Positions 1-6,441 are shown, numbered from the stretch's first letter. The stretch is DNA of 8,824 bases from Spirochaetaceae bacterium (GCA_031255115.1 JAIRTD010000303.1:1-8824), one strand, 5' to 3'. Program-made: numbers and translations. Notes: a model not told the origin generated them from the sequence alone.

Positions 1-123
1 AGCCTTGCCTTTATCAGCATAGAAGGACTCCTTGAGTCTCTGGACGGTGAAGGCGGCTACTGTCTGGGTTGTTTTTCCGGCGAATACCCCATACCCGTGT
101 CAAGCGAAACAGGTTCATGCTGA
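1..123 (+). CDS. purF: Amidophosphoribosyltransferase PurF, C-terminal end only (partial)
   Basis: The first 40 codons are open from the window edge and end at TGA 121-123. The peptide begins SLAFISIEGLLESL and contains GGYCLGCFSGEYPIP, which matches the C-terminus of glutamine PRPP amidotransferase, the enzyme that makes phosphoribosylamine from PRPP and glutamine in the first committed step of purine synthesis. The CxxC (visible residues 21 and 24) corresponds to the last two cysteine ligands of the [4Fe-4S] cluster in the Bacillus-type enzyme; the E. coli type lacks this cluster. Only about 16 residues follow the CxxC, so the C-terminus is short. The start and the catalytic N-terminal Ntn domain lie outside the window. 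Its position directly before purM fits the purF-M-N-H-D gene order and strongly supports the call despite the short fragment. Confidence 0.88.
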   Translation, partial: SLAFISIEGLLESLDGEGGYCLGCFSGEYPIPVSSETGSC

Positions 124-156
124 ATCGGGTTATGCCAAATTCTGTATCTGATTAAA

Positions 157-179
157 GTCTGTCTATAATGTGGACAGAC
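157..179 (+). promoter_or_regulatory. Inverted repeat enclosing a TATAAT box upstream of purM
   Basis: GTCTGTC at 157-163 and GACAGAC at 173-179 form a perfect 7-bp inverted repeat with a 9-base centre. The centre contains TATAAT (164-169), identical to the sigma70 -10 consensus. A start about 7 bases downstream would give a leader of roughly 26 bases to the purM GTG. No good -35 box is visible at the right distance (TTCTGT at 140-145 is weak). It could be an internal promoter with an operator over it, or an RNA hairpin between purF and purM. No T tract follows, so an intrinsic terminator is unlikely. Confidence 0.35.
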
Positions 180-189
180 ACTGACCAAT

Positions 190-194
190 GGAGG
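190..194 (+). promoter_or_regulatory. Shine-Dalgarno site that sets the purM start
   Basis: GGAGG at 190-194 lies 8 bases before GTG 203. It overlaps the in-frame ATG at 188, so that ATG cannot be served by it. This favours GTG 203 as the purM start, giving the family-like N-terminus MNYKEAGVDI. Confidence 0.75.
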
Positions 195-202
195 AAGCCA
201 CT

Positions 203-1432
203 GTGAACTACAAAGAAGCCGGTGTTGACATAGAAGAAGGCTACAGGGCCGTTGGAAAATACCGGGAACTCGCCGCAGGAACTCTGGGGCCGCTTAAAAA
301 TTCCGTGCTCAACAGCATAGGCAGCTTTGCCGGAATGTTCTCCCTCAAGGAATTTATGGCCCCCGGCGGAGATTCTGCCATGAGCGAACCCGTCCTTGTT
401 TCGGGAACCGACGGCGTAGGAACAAAACTTGATATAGCCTTTAGAATGAAAAAATACGACACTGCCGGTATAGACTGCGTAGCCATGTGCGTCAACGACA
501 TACTCTGCCATGGCGCGCGCCCCCTCTTCTTTCTCGACTACCTTGCCTGCGGCGATCTTGACGCCGATATTGCGGCGGATCTGGTCAAGGGCGTTGCCAG
601 GGCCTGCGGAGAAACAGGCTGCGTACTTCTGGGCGGCGAAACCGCGGAAATGCCCGGCTTCTACGATACGGGAAAATACGACATAGCCGGTTTCGCGCTT
701 GGTATTGTCGACCGGAAACGCATCATCGACGGTTCCAAAATACGATCAGGCGACGCGCTCATAGGCCTTGCCTCGTCAGGCCCCCATTCAAACGGCTACA
801 GCCTCATACGCAAAGCAATCCCGGACCTGTCCGAAGACTTTGGCGGCATGCCCATAGGCATGGCCCTGCTCGAACCTACGCGGCTCTATGTCAGGGGCAT
901 CCTTGCGCTCCTTGAAAAAATCGAAATCCACGGCATGGCCCATATCACCGGCGGCGGCTTTTACGAAAACATTCCCCGCATGTTTCCCATAACGCCTCCG
1001 TCTTTTGAAGCGGTAATCAACAGTCCTTCCTATAAAAAAGGCGAACAAGGCGCATGGATAGTGCCGCCCATTTTTGGCCGTATTGCCTGCGGCATAAAAA
1101 ACAGCGGCGCGGCGCGGACAGAAACCGCTTCGCTTCAGGATGAAGGCCTCTTGTTCATCAAAAACGACCGGAAACTTAACAGGCTCATGTTTAATACCTT
1201 CAATATGGGCATAGGATTCGTGCTTGCCCTTGACGAAGCCGACGCGAAACCGGCGATAGAACTCCTTGACAGCCTCGGTTATCCGGCCTGGCTTATAGGC
1301 AGAGTCGAAGAGGCCGAAGCCCATGCGGGCGGCGCGGGCCATTCAGACCTTGCGCCTGATGGTGTCGCGTCTAACGACGCGGCGTCCGGCGGCGCGGCGG
1401 CGCGTGTTTCCGGCGGAGTCAGGTTTGTCTAA
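203..1432 (+). CDS. purM: Phosphoribosylformylglycinamidine cyclo-ligase (AIR synthetase) PurM
   Basis: PurM uses ATP to close formylglycinamidine ribonucleotide into aminoimidazole ribonucleotide in the cytoplasm. The 409-residue product has the family landmarks in order: YKEAGVDI near the N-terminus, LVSGTDGVGTKL (65-76), the conserved AMCVNDIL (94-101), LFFLDYLACG (108-117), LLGGETAEMPG (142-152), SSGPHSNGYSL (191-201), HITGGGFYENIPR (247-259) and FNMGIGFVLAL (333-343). The start is GTG 203, with GGAGG 8 bases upstream; an ATG at 188 in the same frame would add five residues but overlaps that site. The protein is about 60 residues longer than the 345-residue E. coli enzyme. The excess lies in an insertion at about 294-328 and in a glycine/alanine-rich stretch (about 369-403) just before the C-terminal GGVRFV. 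The gene begins 79 bases after purF and its last 8 bases overlap purN. Confidence 0.96.
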   Translation: MNYKEAGVDIEEGYRAVGKYRELAAGTLGPLKNSVLNSIGSFAGMFSLKEFMAPGGDSAMSEPVLVSGTDGVGTKLDIAFRMKKYDTAGIDCVAMCVNDILCHGARPLFFLDYLACGDLDADIAADLVKGVARACGETGCVLLGGETAEMPGFYDTGKYDIAGFALGIVDRKRIIDGSKIRSGDALIGLASSGPHSNGYSLIRKAIPDLSEDFGGMPIGMALLEPTRLYVRGILALLEKIEIHGMAHITGGGFYENIPRMFPITPPSFEAVINSPSYKKGEQGAWIVPPIFGRIACGIKNSGAARTETASLQDEGLLFIKNDRKLNRLMFNTFNMGIGFVLALDEADAKPAIELLDSLGYPAWLIGRVEEAEAHAGGAGHSDLAPDGVASNDAASGGAAARVSGGVRFV

Positions 1433-2066
1433 GCAAAGCCTGTCCCAGACGCGGAAAGACAGCCTCAACATTCTTGTCCTTGCCTCAGGAAACGGCAGCA
1501 ACCTCCAGGCCCTCATTGACGCCGAAAGAGCGGGCCGCCTGGACAGGGGCCGCATAGGCATGGTCATCGCGGACCGGGAAGGAGCCTATGCCCTCACGCG
1601 GGCCCAAAACGCGGGCATAAAGACCCTGACAGAAAAGCCTGACCCAAAGCTCCCCGGGGCAATGCGGCGGCGGGACCTTTCTGACCGCATGCTTGCCCGG
1701 GCGCGGACAGGAGGCATGGACTTCATCATACTGGCGGGTTTTCTTTCTATACTTGAAGGGGATATTATAGAAGCCTACAGGGGCAGGATTATTAACCTCC
1801 ACCCAAGCCTCCTCCCAAAATACGGAGGAAAGGGCATGTACGGCGAGAAGGTACACCAGGCTGTCCTTGCCGCTGGAGAAAAAGAATCGGGCTGTACAGT
1901 GCACCTGGTTGACGAGGGAACCGACACGGGCCCCATACTGCTCCAGCGCAGAGTTCCGGTGCTTGAAGGCGACGACAGCGAGAGCCTCGCCGCCCGTATC
2001 CATGCCGAAGAGCACAAGGCCATCGTAGAAGCGGCGCTCATGATGATAAAGAGCCTCGCCAATTAA
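1425..2066 (+). CDS. purN: Phosphoribosylglycinamide formyltransferase PurN
   Basis: PurN transfers a formyl group from 10-formyltetrahydrofolate to glycinamide ribonucleotide. From TTG 1425 the product is 213 residues, close to the 212 of E. coli PurN. Visible motifs are LNILVLASGNGSNLQALID near the N-terminus (phosphate-binding loop), ILAGFLSIL, INLHPSLLPKY carrying the catalytic pair Asn124 and His126, and DEGTDTGPIL carrying catalytic Asp167. The frame stays open upstream to 1323, but that part lies inside the purM tail and has no family similarity. TTG 1425 is the nearest plausible start before the conserved region, and GGAG at 1415-1418 lies 6 bases before it. No ATG or GTG lies closer. 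The 8-base overlap with purM suggests coupled translation. Function is certain; the exact start is less so. Confidence 0.94.
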   Translation: MSKQSLSQTRKDSLNILVLASGNGSNLQALIDAERAGRLDRGRIGMVIADREGAYALTRAQNAGIKTLTEKPDPKLPGAMRRRDLSDRMLARARTGGMDFIILAGFLSILEGDIIEAYRGRIINLHPSLLPKYGGKGMYGEKVHQAVLAAGEKESGCTVHLVDEGTDTGPILLQRRVPVLEGDDSESLAARIHAEEHKAIVEAALMMIKSLAN

Positions 2067-2086
2067 ATTACCCATGGAGGCAATGT

Positions 2087-3238
2087 ATGGAAAAAAGAAA
2101 ACTAAAAAATGGTGAACTCTCACTCCTCGGCTTCGGCCTCATGCGCCTTCCCTGCAAGGAAGCCTCCCAGGAGATCGACGTAAAGGCCGCCATGGAAATG
2201 GTTGACTACGCCCTGGATCAGGGGGTCAATTATTTTGACACCGCCTATATGTACCACGAAAAAAAATCAGATGACTTTGCCGGAGAAGCCCTGTCCCGCC
2301 ACAAAAGAACCAGCTACAATCTGGCCACCAAAATGCCCCTCATGGCCCTTAAAACCGAAGCCGATGTGGAACGCATTTTTAACGAGCAGCTTAAAAAATG
2401 TAAAACCGAATATTTTGATTTCTACCTGCTCCATAATATCAACGAAGATCATCTTCGTATCGCTGAATCCTGCAAGGTCTATGAACAACTCAAGAAAAAA
2501 CAGGAACAGGGCCTTATCAAACACTTAGGCTTTTCCTTTCATGACCGGCCCGGACTGCTCAAAAAAGTTGTGGAAAAATACGACTGGGAATTCGCCCAGA
2601 TTCAACTTAACTACCTTGACTGGGAACTGCAGAATGCCAAAGAGCAGTACGAAATACTGGCGGACAAGGACATACCGGTCAATGTAATGGAGCCGGTGCG
2701 GGGCGGAACCCTGGCCAAACTCTGCGACACGGCCGTTCAAATTTTACACGAAGCAAACCCAAATGCCAGCGCCGCTTCGTGGGCCATACGTTACGCCGCA
2801 TCGCTTCCCAAAGTCCAGGTGGTGTTAAGCGGCATGTCCAACATGGAACAGGTCAGGGACAATGTGCGTACCATGAGTCCCTTTACGCCCCTCTCTGACG
2901 CTGACTACAAACTTATCGAAAAGGCCCTCGCCGCCTACCGCAAAGCGGCCTCGGTCCCCTGCACAAGCTGCCGCTATTGCATGGACTGTCCCGGCGGAGT
3001 AGAGATCCCAAAAAATCTTGCCGTGTACAACAACTATCAGGTCGCCCTGGCAAACAAACACCCCATGGCGAATTTTCTCTTTCAGGCGGAATACCGCATA
3101 CTCGGAGAAACGCAGCTTGCTTCAAGCTGCACGGGCTGCGAACAGTGCAAGAGCCGCTGTCCCCAGCACATTGACATACCCCACTGGATGGGCGAAATCA
3201 GCAGACTGCAGAAAAACTTAAAGGACGCGCACAGATGA
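2087..3238 (+). CDS. Aldo/keto reductase family oxidoreductase with C-terminal double [4Fe-4S] domain
   Basis: This 383-residue protein starts with an aldo/keto reductase TIM barrel. The expected catalytic tetrad is visible: Asp51 and Tyr56 in YFDTAYMYH, Lys82 in ATKMPL and His116 in LLHNI. The cofactor region near IPVNVMEPVRGG (196-207) also fits. The C-terminus carries two cysteine clusters, C292-x2-C295-x2-C298-x2-C301-P and C348-x2-C351-x2-C354-x3-C358-P, each followed by an I-x-IP segment as in 4Fe-4S ferredoxin-like domains. This is the architecture of the predicted Fe-S oxidoreductases of COG1453; the physiological substrate of the group is generally unknown. ATG 2087 has GGAGG 6 bases upstream (2076-2080). 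The gene lies 20 bases after purN and its TGA overlaps the purH ATG, so it is part of the operon. It has no known purine step, and a purine function should not be assumed. Confidence 0.9.
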   Translation: MEKRKLKNGELSLLGFGLMRLPCKEASQEIDVKAAMEMVDYALDQGVNYFDTAYMYHEKKSDDFAGEALSRHKRTSYNLATKMPLMALKTEADVERIFNEQLKKCKTEYFDFYLLHNINEDHLRIAESCKVYEQLKKKQEQGLIKHLGFSFHDRPGLLKKVVEKYDWEFAQIQLNYLDWELQNAKEQYEILADKDIPVNVMEPVRGGTLAKLCDTAVQILHEANPNASAASWAIRYAASLPKVQVVLSGMSNMEQVRDNVRTMSPFTPLSDADYKLIEKALAAYRKAASVPCTSCRYCMDCPGGVEIPKNLAVYNNYQVALANKHPMANFLFQAEYRILGETQLASSCTGCEQCKSRCPQHIDIPHWMGEISRLQKNLKDAHR

Positions 3239-4899
3239 AAAGACAGGCACTAATCAGCGTTTTTAACAAAGAGGGCATACTTGATTTTGCCTCATTTCTT
3301 TTAGACTCAGGCTGGGAGCTGCTTTCTACAGGCGGAACCGCCAAGCACTTGCGGGAAAACAAAATCAGCGTACGCGACGTGTCGGAAATTACCGGCTTTC
3401 CTGAATGTCTTGACGGCAGGGTAAAGACCCTCCATCCCGCCATACACGCGGGACTCCTTGCCAGGCGTGGAGAAAAAACCCACATGGATACCCTTTCCGC
3501 CCTTGGCCTTACTACGATAGATCTGGTCTGCGTCAACCTCTATCCTTTTTTTGAAAAGGTCCAGGCAGGACTTTCTCTCGAAGAAACGGTTGAATTCATC
3601 GACATAGGCGGCCCTACCATGCTCCGCTCGGCGGCCAAAAATTACCAGGACGTGATTGTACTCACCGATCCCGCGGATTATTCCGAAGTCCGGGCGGCCA
3701 TCGAAGCGGGCAAGGTTCCGCATGATTTTAGGAAACGCCTTGCGGGCAAAGTCTTTGAACTTACTTCAGCCTATGACGCCGCCATAGCCCGCTACCTTTT
3801 GGAACTGGATCTTCCTGAACAGGATGCCCGGAACAAAACGTATCCGCTCTTCTGGCCGCTTTCCCTTAAAAAAAACCAGGAACTCCGTTATGGCGAAAAC
3901 GGACACCAGAGCGCGGCTCTCTATCTCAACGCCGGTACACGAGGCGCCCTTGCCGGCATGGAACAGCTCAACGGCAAAGAACTGGGCTATAACAACATAC
4001 GGGACCTGGACCTGGCCTGGAAAAGCGCCTGCGCCTTTGGCTTTCCCCCTGAAAATAGACCTCCTCTGGGAAAAGCGGAACTTGCCGGACTTGGCATTCC
4101 GGAAGACAACGCGCCGCTTGCCTGCTGCGTTGCCGTTAAGCATAACACCCCGTGCGGAGCGGCCCAGGCTGCTACCCTGCTTGAGGCTTACGAAAAAACC
4201 TATGTCTGCGATCCTGTTTCCATCTACGGCGGCATTGTAGCAACAACAGTTAGCGTCGATGCGGAAACAGCCGAAAAACTCGCCGGACTCTTTCTGGAAA
4301 TAGTCGTCGCTCCTGATTTCGATACCGAGGCCCTTGCGATTCTCAAAAAGAAAAAGAACCTCAGAGTGCTGAAAGCCCGCCTTGCCCCTGCGGACGCAAG
4401 GGAATGTACGGCCGTGGACGGCGGGCTCCTCGTCCAGGAAACGGACAAACGCCTCCTTGAAAAATGGGATCTGGTAACCAAGGCTGCCCCTGACGCCGCC
4501 GACATAGCGGACTTGATCTTCGGCATGAGAATCGTAAGTTATGTTAAATCAAACGCCATTGTCGTAGTCAAGGACCGCGCCGCAATCGGCATAGGCGGAG
4601 GCCAGACCAACCGTATCTGGGCGGCGGAACAGGCCCTCTCCCGCGCGGGCGCGGCGCTCAAGGCTGCCGGAGAGAATCCCGCGTTACGCGGCACGGCCAT
4701 CTCAGACGGCAAAGGCCCGCGGGTGCTTGCCTCTGACGCCTTCTTCCCGTTTTCCGACGTAGTCGAAGCCGCAGCCGCCCAGGGCATCAAAACCATCATA
4801 CAGCCCGGAGGTTCCATACGGGACAAAGACTCCATCGAAGCCTGTAACTCCCTTGGTCTTGCCATGGTCTTTACCGGAACCAGGCACTTCAAGCATTAG
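3235..4899 (+). CDS. purH: Bifunctional AICAR transformylase/IMP cyclohydrolase PurH
   Basis: PurH carries out the last two steps to IMP: formylation of AICAR with 10-formyltetrahydrofolate, then ring closure. The N-terminal MGS-like cyclohydrolase domain shows LISVFNKEGI, LLSTGGTAKHL (29-39), ITGFPECLDGRVKTLHPAIHAGLL (52-75) and IDIGGPTMLRSAAKN (122-136). The transformylase part shows LRYGENGHQSAALY (217-230), GYNNIRDLDLAW, VKHNTPCG (301-308) with the catalytic Lys302-His303 pair, DPVSIYGGIVA, and the C-terminal SDAFFPFSDVVE and IIQPGGSIRD to FTGTRHFKH. The usual GENPHQ reads GENGHQ. At 554 residues it is about 25 longer than E. coli PurH, mainly through an insertion near 270-293. ATG 3235 overlaps the reductase TGA as ATGA, with AAGGA at 3221-3225 inside the reductase gene, so translation is probably coupled. 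A terminator-like hairpin follows. Confidence 0.97.
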   Translation: MKRQALISVFNKEGILDFASFLLDSGWELLSTGGTAKHLRENKISVRDVSEITGFPECLDGRVKTLHPAIHAGLLARRGEKTHMDTLSALGLTTIDLVCVNLYPFFEKVQAGLSLEETVEFIDIGGPTMLRSAAKNYQDVIVLTDPADYSEVRAAIEAGKVPHDFRKRLAGKVFELTSAYDAAIARYLLELDLPEQDARNKTYPLFWPLSLKKNQELRYGENGHQSAALYLNAGTRGALAGMEQLNGKELGYNNIRDLDLAWKSACAFGFPPENRPPLGKAELAGLGIPEDNAPLACCVAVKHNTPCGAAQAATLLEAYEKTYVCDPVSIYGGIVATTVSVDAETAEKLAGLFLEIVVAPDFDTEALAILKKKKNLRVLKARLAPADARECTAVDGGLLVQETDKRLLEKWDLVTKAAPDAADIADLIFGMRIVSYVKSNAIVVVKDRAAIGIGGGQTNRIWAAEQALSRAGAALKAAGENPALRGTAISDGKGPRVLASDAFFPFSDVVEAAAAQGIKTIIQPGGSIRDKDSIEACNSLGLAMVFTGTRHFKH

Positions 4900-4903
4900 A
4901 AGC

Positions 4904-4944
4904 GTTCTAAAACCGAAGTTCCGAAAACTCTGTTAGAACTTTTT
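4904..4944 (+). terminator. Terminator-like hairpin after purH
   Basis: GTTCTAA (4904-4910) pairs perfectly with TTAGAAC (4933-4939) and is followed at once by five T (4940-4944). A short inner stem, AGTT (4917-4920) with AACT (4926-4929), may close the loop further. The outer stem is AT-rich and the loop is long, so it would be a weak or partial terminator. It starts 4 bases after the purH stop. Confidence 0.5.
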
Positions 4945-4965
4945 GGACCGGTATGATGATTCGGC

Positions 4966-4995
4966 TTGTTGAAGCGGCGCTTTTCCGGTTATACT
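4966..4995 (+). promoter_or_regulatory. Putative sigma70-type promoter of purD
   Basis: TTGTTG (4966-4971) and TATACT (4990-4995) are separated by 18 bases and resemble -35 and -10 boxes. The usual start distance of about 7 bases after the -10 box puts transcription start on or beside the purD ATG (5002-5004). There is no Shine-Dalgarno sequence before that ATG, which agrees with a leaderless message. Confidence 0.5.
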
Positions 4996-5001
4996 TTGCG
5001 T

Positions 5002-6387
5002 ATGAAAGTTTTAGTCATAGGATCAGGCGGACGGGAACACGCCCTTGTTTGGAAACTGGCCCAATCGGAAGAAGTTACAAAGGTGTTTGCCGCACCCGGC
5101 AACGGCGGAACTGCCGGAGAAGCAAAATGCGAAAACCTTGCCGTAGAGACTGCCGGGGAAGAAGCGCAAAACCGGCTTCTTGATTTTGCAAAACAGGAGC
5201 ATATCGGCCTTACCGTGGTCGGCCCCGAAGCTCCTCTGGCGGAAGGTATTGTTGACCGTTTCCGCGCGGCGGGACTTGACATCATCGGGCCGGATAAAAA
5301 TGCCGCGCGCCTTGAGGCAAGCAAGGCGTTTTCAAAATCCTTTATGACAAAGTACGGCGTCAGAACCGCCAGAGGAAAAACCTTTCAGGACCATAAGGCG
5401 GCCCTGCGTTTTGTTCAAGGGTACTTTAAGGGTACGGGAGTTTCCTTTCAGGAAAACGCGGGCCCCGACGCACAGGCCGAACAAAAATCACCGGTCCTGG
5501 TAATCAAGGCGGACGGCCTTGCCGCAGGCAAAGGTGTCATTATCGCTTCAAGCCTTGCCGAAGCCGAAGCGGCCCTTGCTTCATTTATGCTGGACAAAAC
5601 ATTAGGCGAAGCCGGAACCAGCGTGGTTCTTGAAGAATGTATTGAAGGCACGGAAATTTCCGTTCTTGCGGCGGTAAGCGCCGCTCCCGGAAAATCTCCG
5701 CACATACTGCCCTTTGTTTCCGCCAGGGATCACAAACGGCGTTTTGACGGCGCCAAAGGACCCAACACAGGCGGCATGGGCGCCATCGCGCCGGTCCCTG
5801 ATTTTTCGGACATCGCCCAAAAAGATTTTAGAACGGCGATACTGGAACCCACACTCAGGGGAATAAACGCCGAAGGCATGGATTACCGGGGCTTTATCTT
5901 CTTTGGCCTCATGATCCGCAAAAACCGCTGCTACCTTCTCGAATACAATGTACGCCTCGGCGACCCCGAAACCCAGGCAGTGCTTCCCCTCCTTGATTCT
6001 GATTTCGCCGAACTCTGCAAAGCCATGCTGGACCACAGCCTCGAAAGCTTTTCTCTTTTATGGAAGGAAGGCGCGGTCTGCGCTCCTGTGGCCGTAGCGT
6101 CAGGATACCCCGGCCCGTACCGTAAAGGCGACTCCATTGCCATTGACCACGCGGCGCTAAAAGACTCTGGCGCAAAACTTTTTTTTGCCGGAGCCTCGTC
6201 AGTGGACGACAAGCGCGCCGCCCAAAACAGCGCGCCTGCTCTTGTTAGCGCCGGAGGCCGTGTCCTCGCCGCCTCAGCCTGGGGCCCAAACCCAGACGAA
6301 GCCCGGGAAAAAGCCTACCAGGCCCTCGCCTCAGTGAACTTTGAAGGCATGGACTACCGCAAGGATATAGGAAGGGAGCCGCGGTAA
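5002..6387 (+). CDS. purD: Phosphoribosylamine-glycine ligase (GAR synthetase) PurD
   Basis: PurD joins glycine to phosphoribosylamine with ATP, the second purine step. The 461-residue product starts MKVLVIGSGGREHALVWKLA, the family N-terminal nucleotide-fold motif. It continues with VVGPEAPLAEGI (72-83), an ATP-grasp core IKADGLAAGKGVI (168-180), EECIEGTEISVLA, RDHKRRFDGAKGPNTGGMGA (242-261) and EYNVRLGDPETQAVLPLL (314-331), which is close to the family EFNVRFGDPETQ. The C-terminal domain follows from about 358. ATG 5002 is chosen because the conserved sequence begins there; an in-frame TTG at 4966 would add 12 unrelated residues and lies in the putative -35 box. The protein is about 30 residues longer than usual, mostly from an insertion near 139-163 ahead of the ATP-grasp core. 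It lies 102 bases after purH, beyond a terminator-like hairpin, and may have its own promoter. Confidence 0.96.
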   Translation: MKVLVIGSGGREHALVWKLAQSEEVTKVFAAPGNGGTAGEAKCENLAVETAGEEAQNRLLDFAKQEHIGLTVVGPEAPLAEGIVDRFRAAGLDIIGPDKNAARLEASKAFSKSFMTKYGVRTARGKTFQDHKAALRFVQGYFKGTGVSFQENAGPDAQAEQKSPVLVIKADGLAAGKGVIIASSLAEAEAALASFMLDKTLGEAGTSVVLEECIEGTEISVLAAVSAAPGKSPHILPFVSARDHKRRFDGAKGPNTGGMGAIAPVPDFSDIAQKDFRTAILEPTLRGINAEGMDYRGFIFFGLMIRKNRCYLLEYNVRLGDPETQAVLPLLDSDFAELCKAMLDHSLESFSLLWKEGAVCAPVAVASGYPGPYRKGDSIAIDHAALKDSGAKLFFAGASSVDDKRAAQNSAPALVSAGGRVLAASAWGPNPDEAREKAYQALASVNFEGMDYRKDIGREPR

Positions 6388-6408
6388 AGTTATACACCTT
6401 CTCCGGGG

Positions 6409-6435
6409 TTCCGGACATTCGGCGAATATCCGGAA
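6409..6435. terminator. Stem-loop between the convergent purD and dctM genes
   Basis: TTCCGGA (6409-6415) pairs with TCCGGAA (6429-6435). Inside, after one C/A mismatch, ATTC (6417-6420) pairs with GAAT (6424-6427) around a GGC loop. The hairpin is nearly symmetrical and sits in the 54-base gap between the two converging stops, so it could end transcription from both sides or protect 3' ends. Neither strand has a clear T tract right after the stem, so a classical intrinsic terminator is not proven. Confidence 0.45.
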
Positions 6436-6441
6436 ATAATC

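Noticed and set aside
188..202. ATG 188 as the purM start.
   Set aside because: It overlaps the GGAGG that fits GTG 203, and the five added residues are not family-like.
788..1342. Open frame of 184 codons on the - strand inside purM.
   Set aside because: It is antisense to well conserved purM sequence, has no recognisable motif or ribosome site, and is explained by codon bias of a GC-rich gene.
1323..1424. Upstream part of the purN frame as a longer PurN N-terminus.
   Set aside because: It lies within the purM tail, is arginine-rich out-of-frame sequence, and would make PurN longer than its family by 34 residues.
1485..2123. Open frame of 212 codons on the - strand over purN.
   Set aside because: It mirrors purN codons and has no family similarity; the + strand reading carries the catalytic motifs.
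4909..4929. Two CCGAA words in tandem after purH that resemble Bacillus PurR PurBox half sites.
   Set aside because: PurBoxes act as an inverted pair with a set spacing; these are direct repeats 8 bases apart, inside a terminator loop, and the PurR system is known from Firmicutes. Chance is the simpler reading.
4953..5183. Small + strand frame of 76 codons overlapping the purD start.
   Set aside because: Most of it overlaps conserved purD sequence in another frame, and its product is arginine/cysteine-rich without motif.
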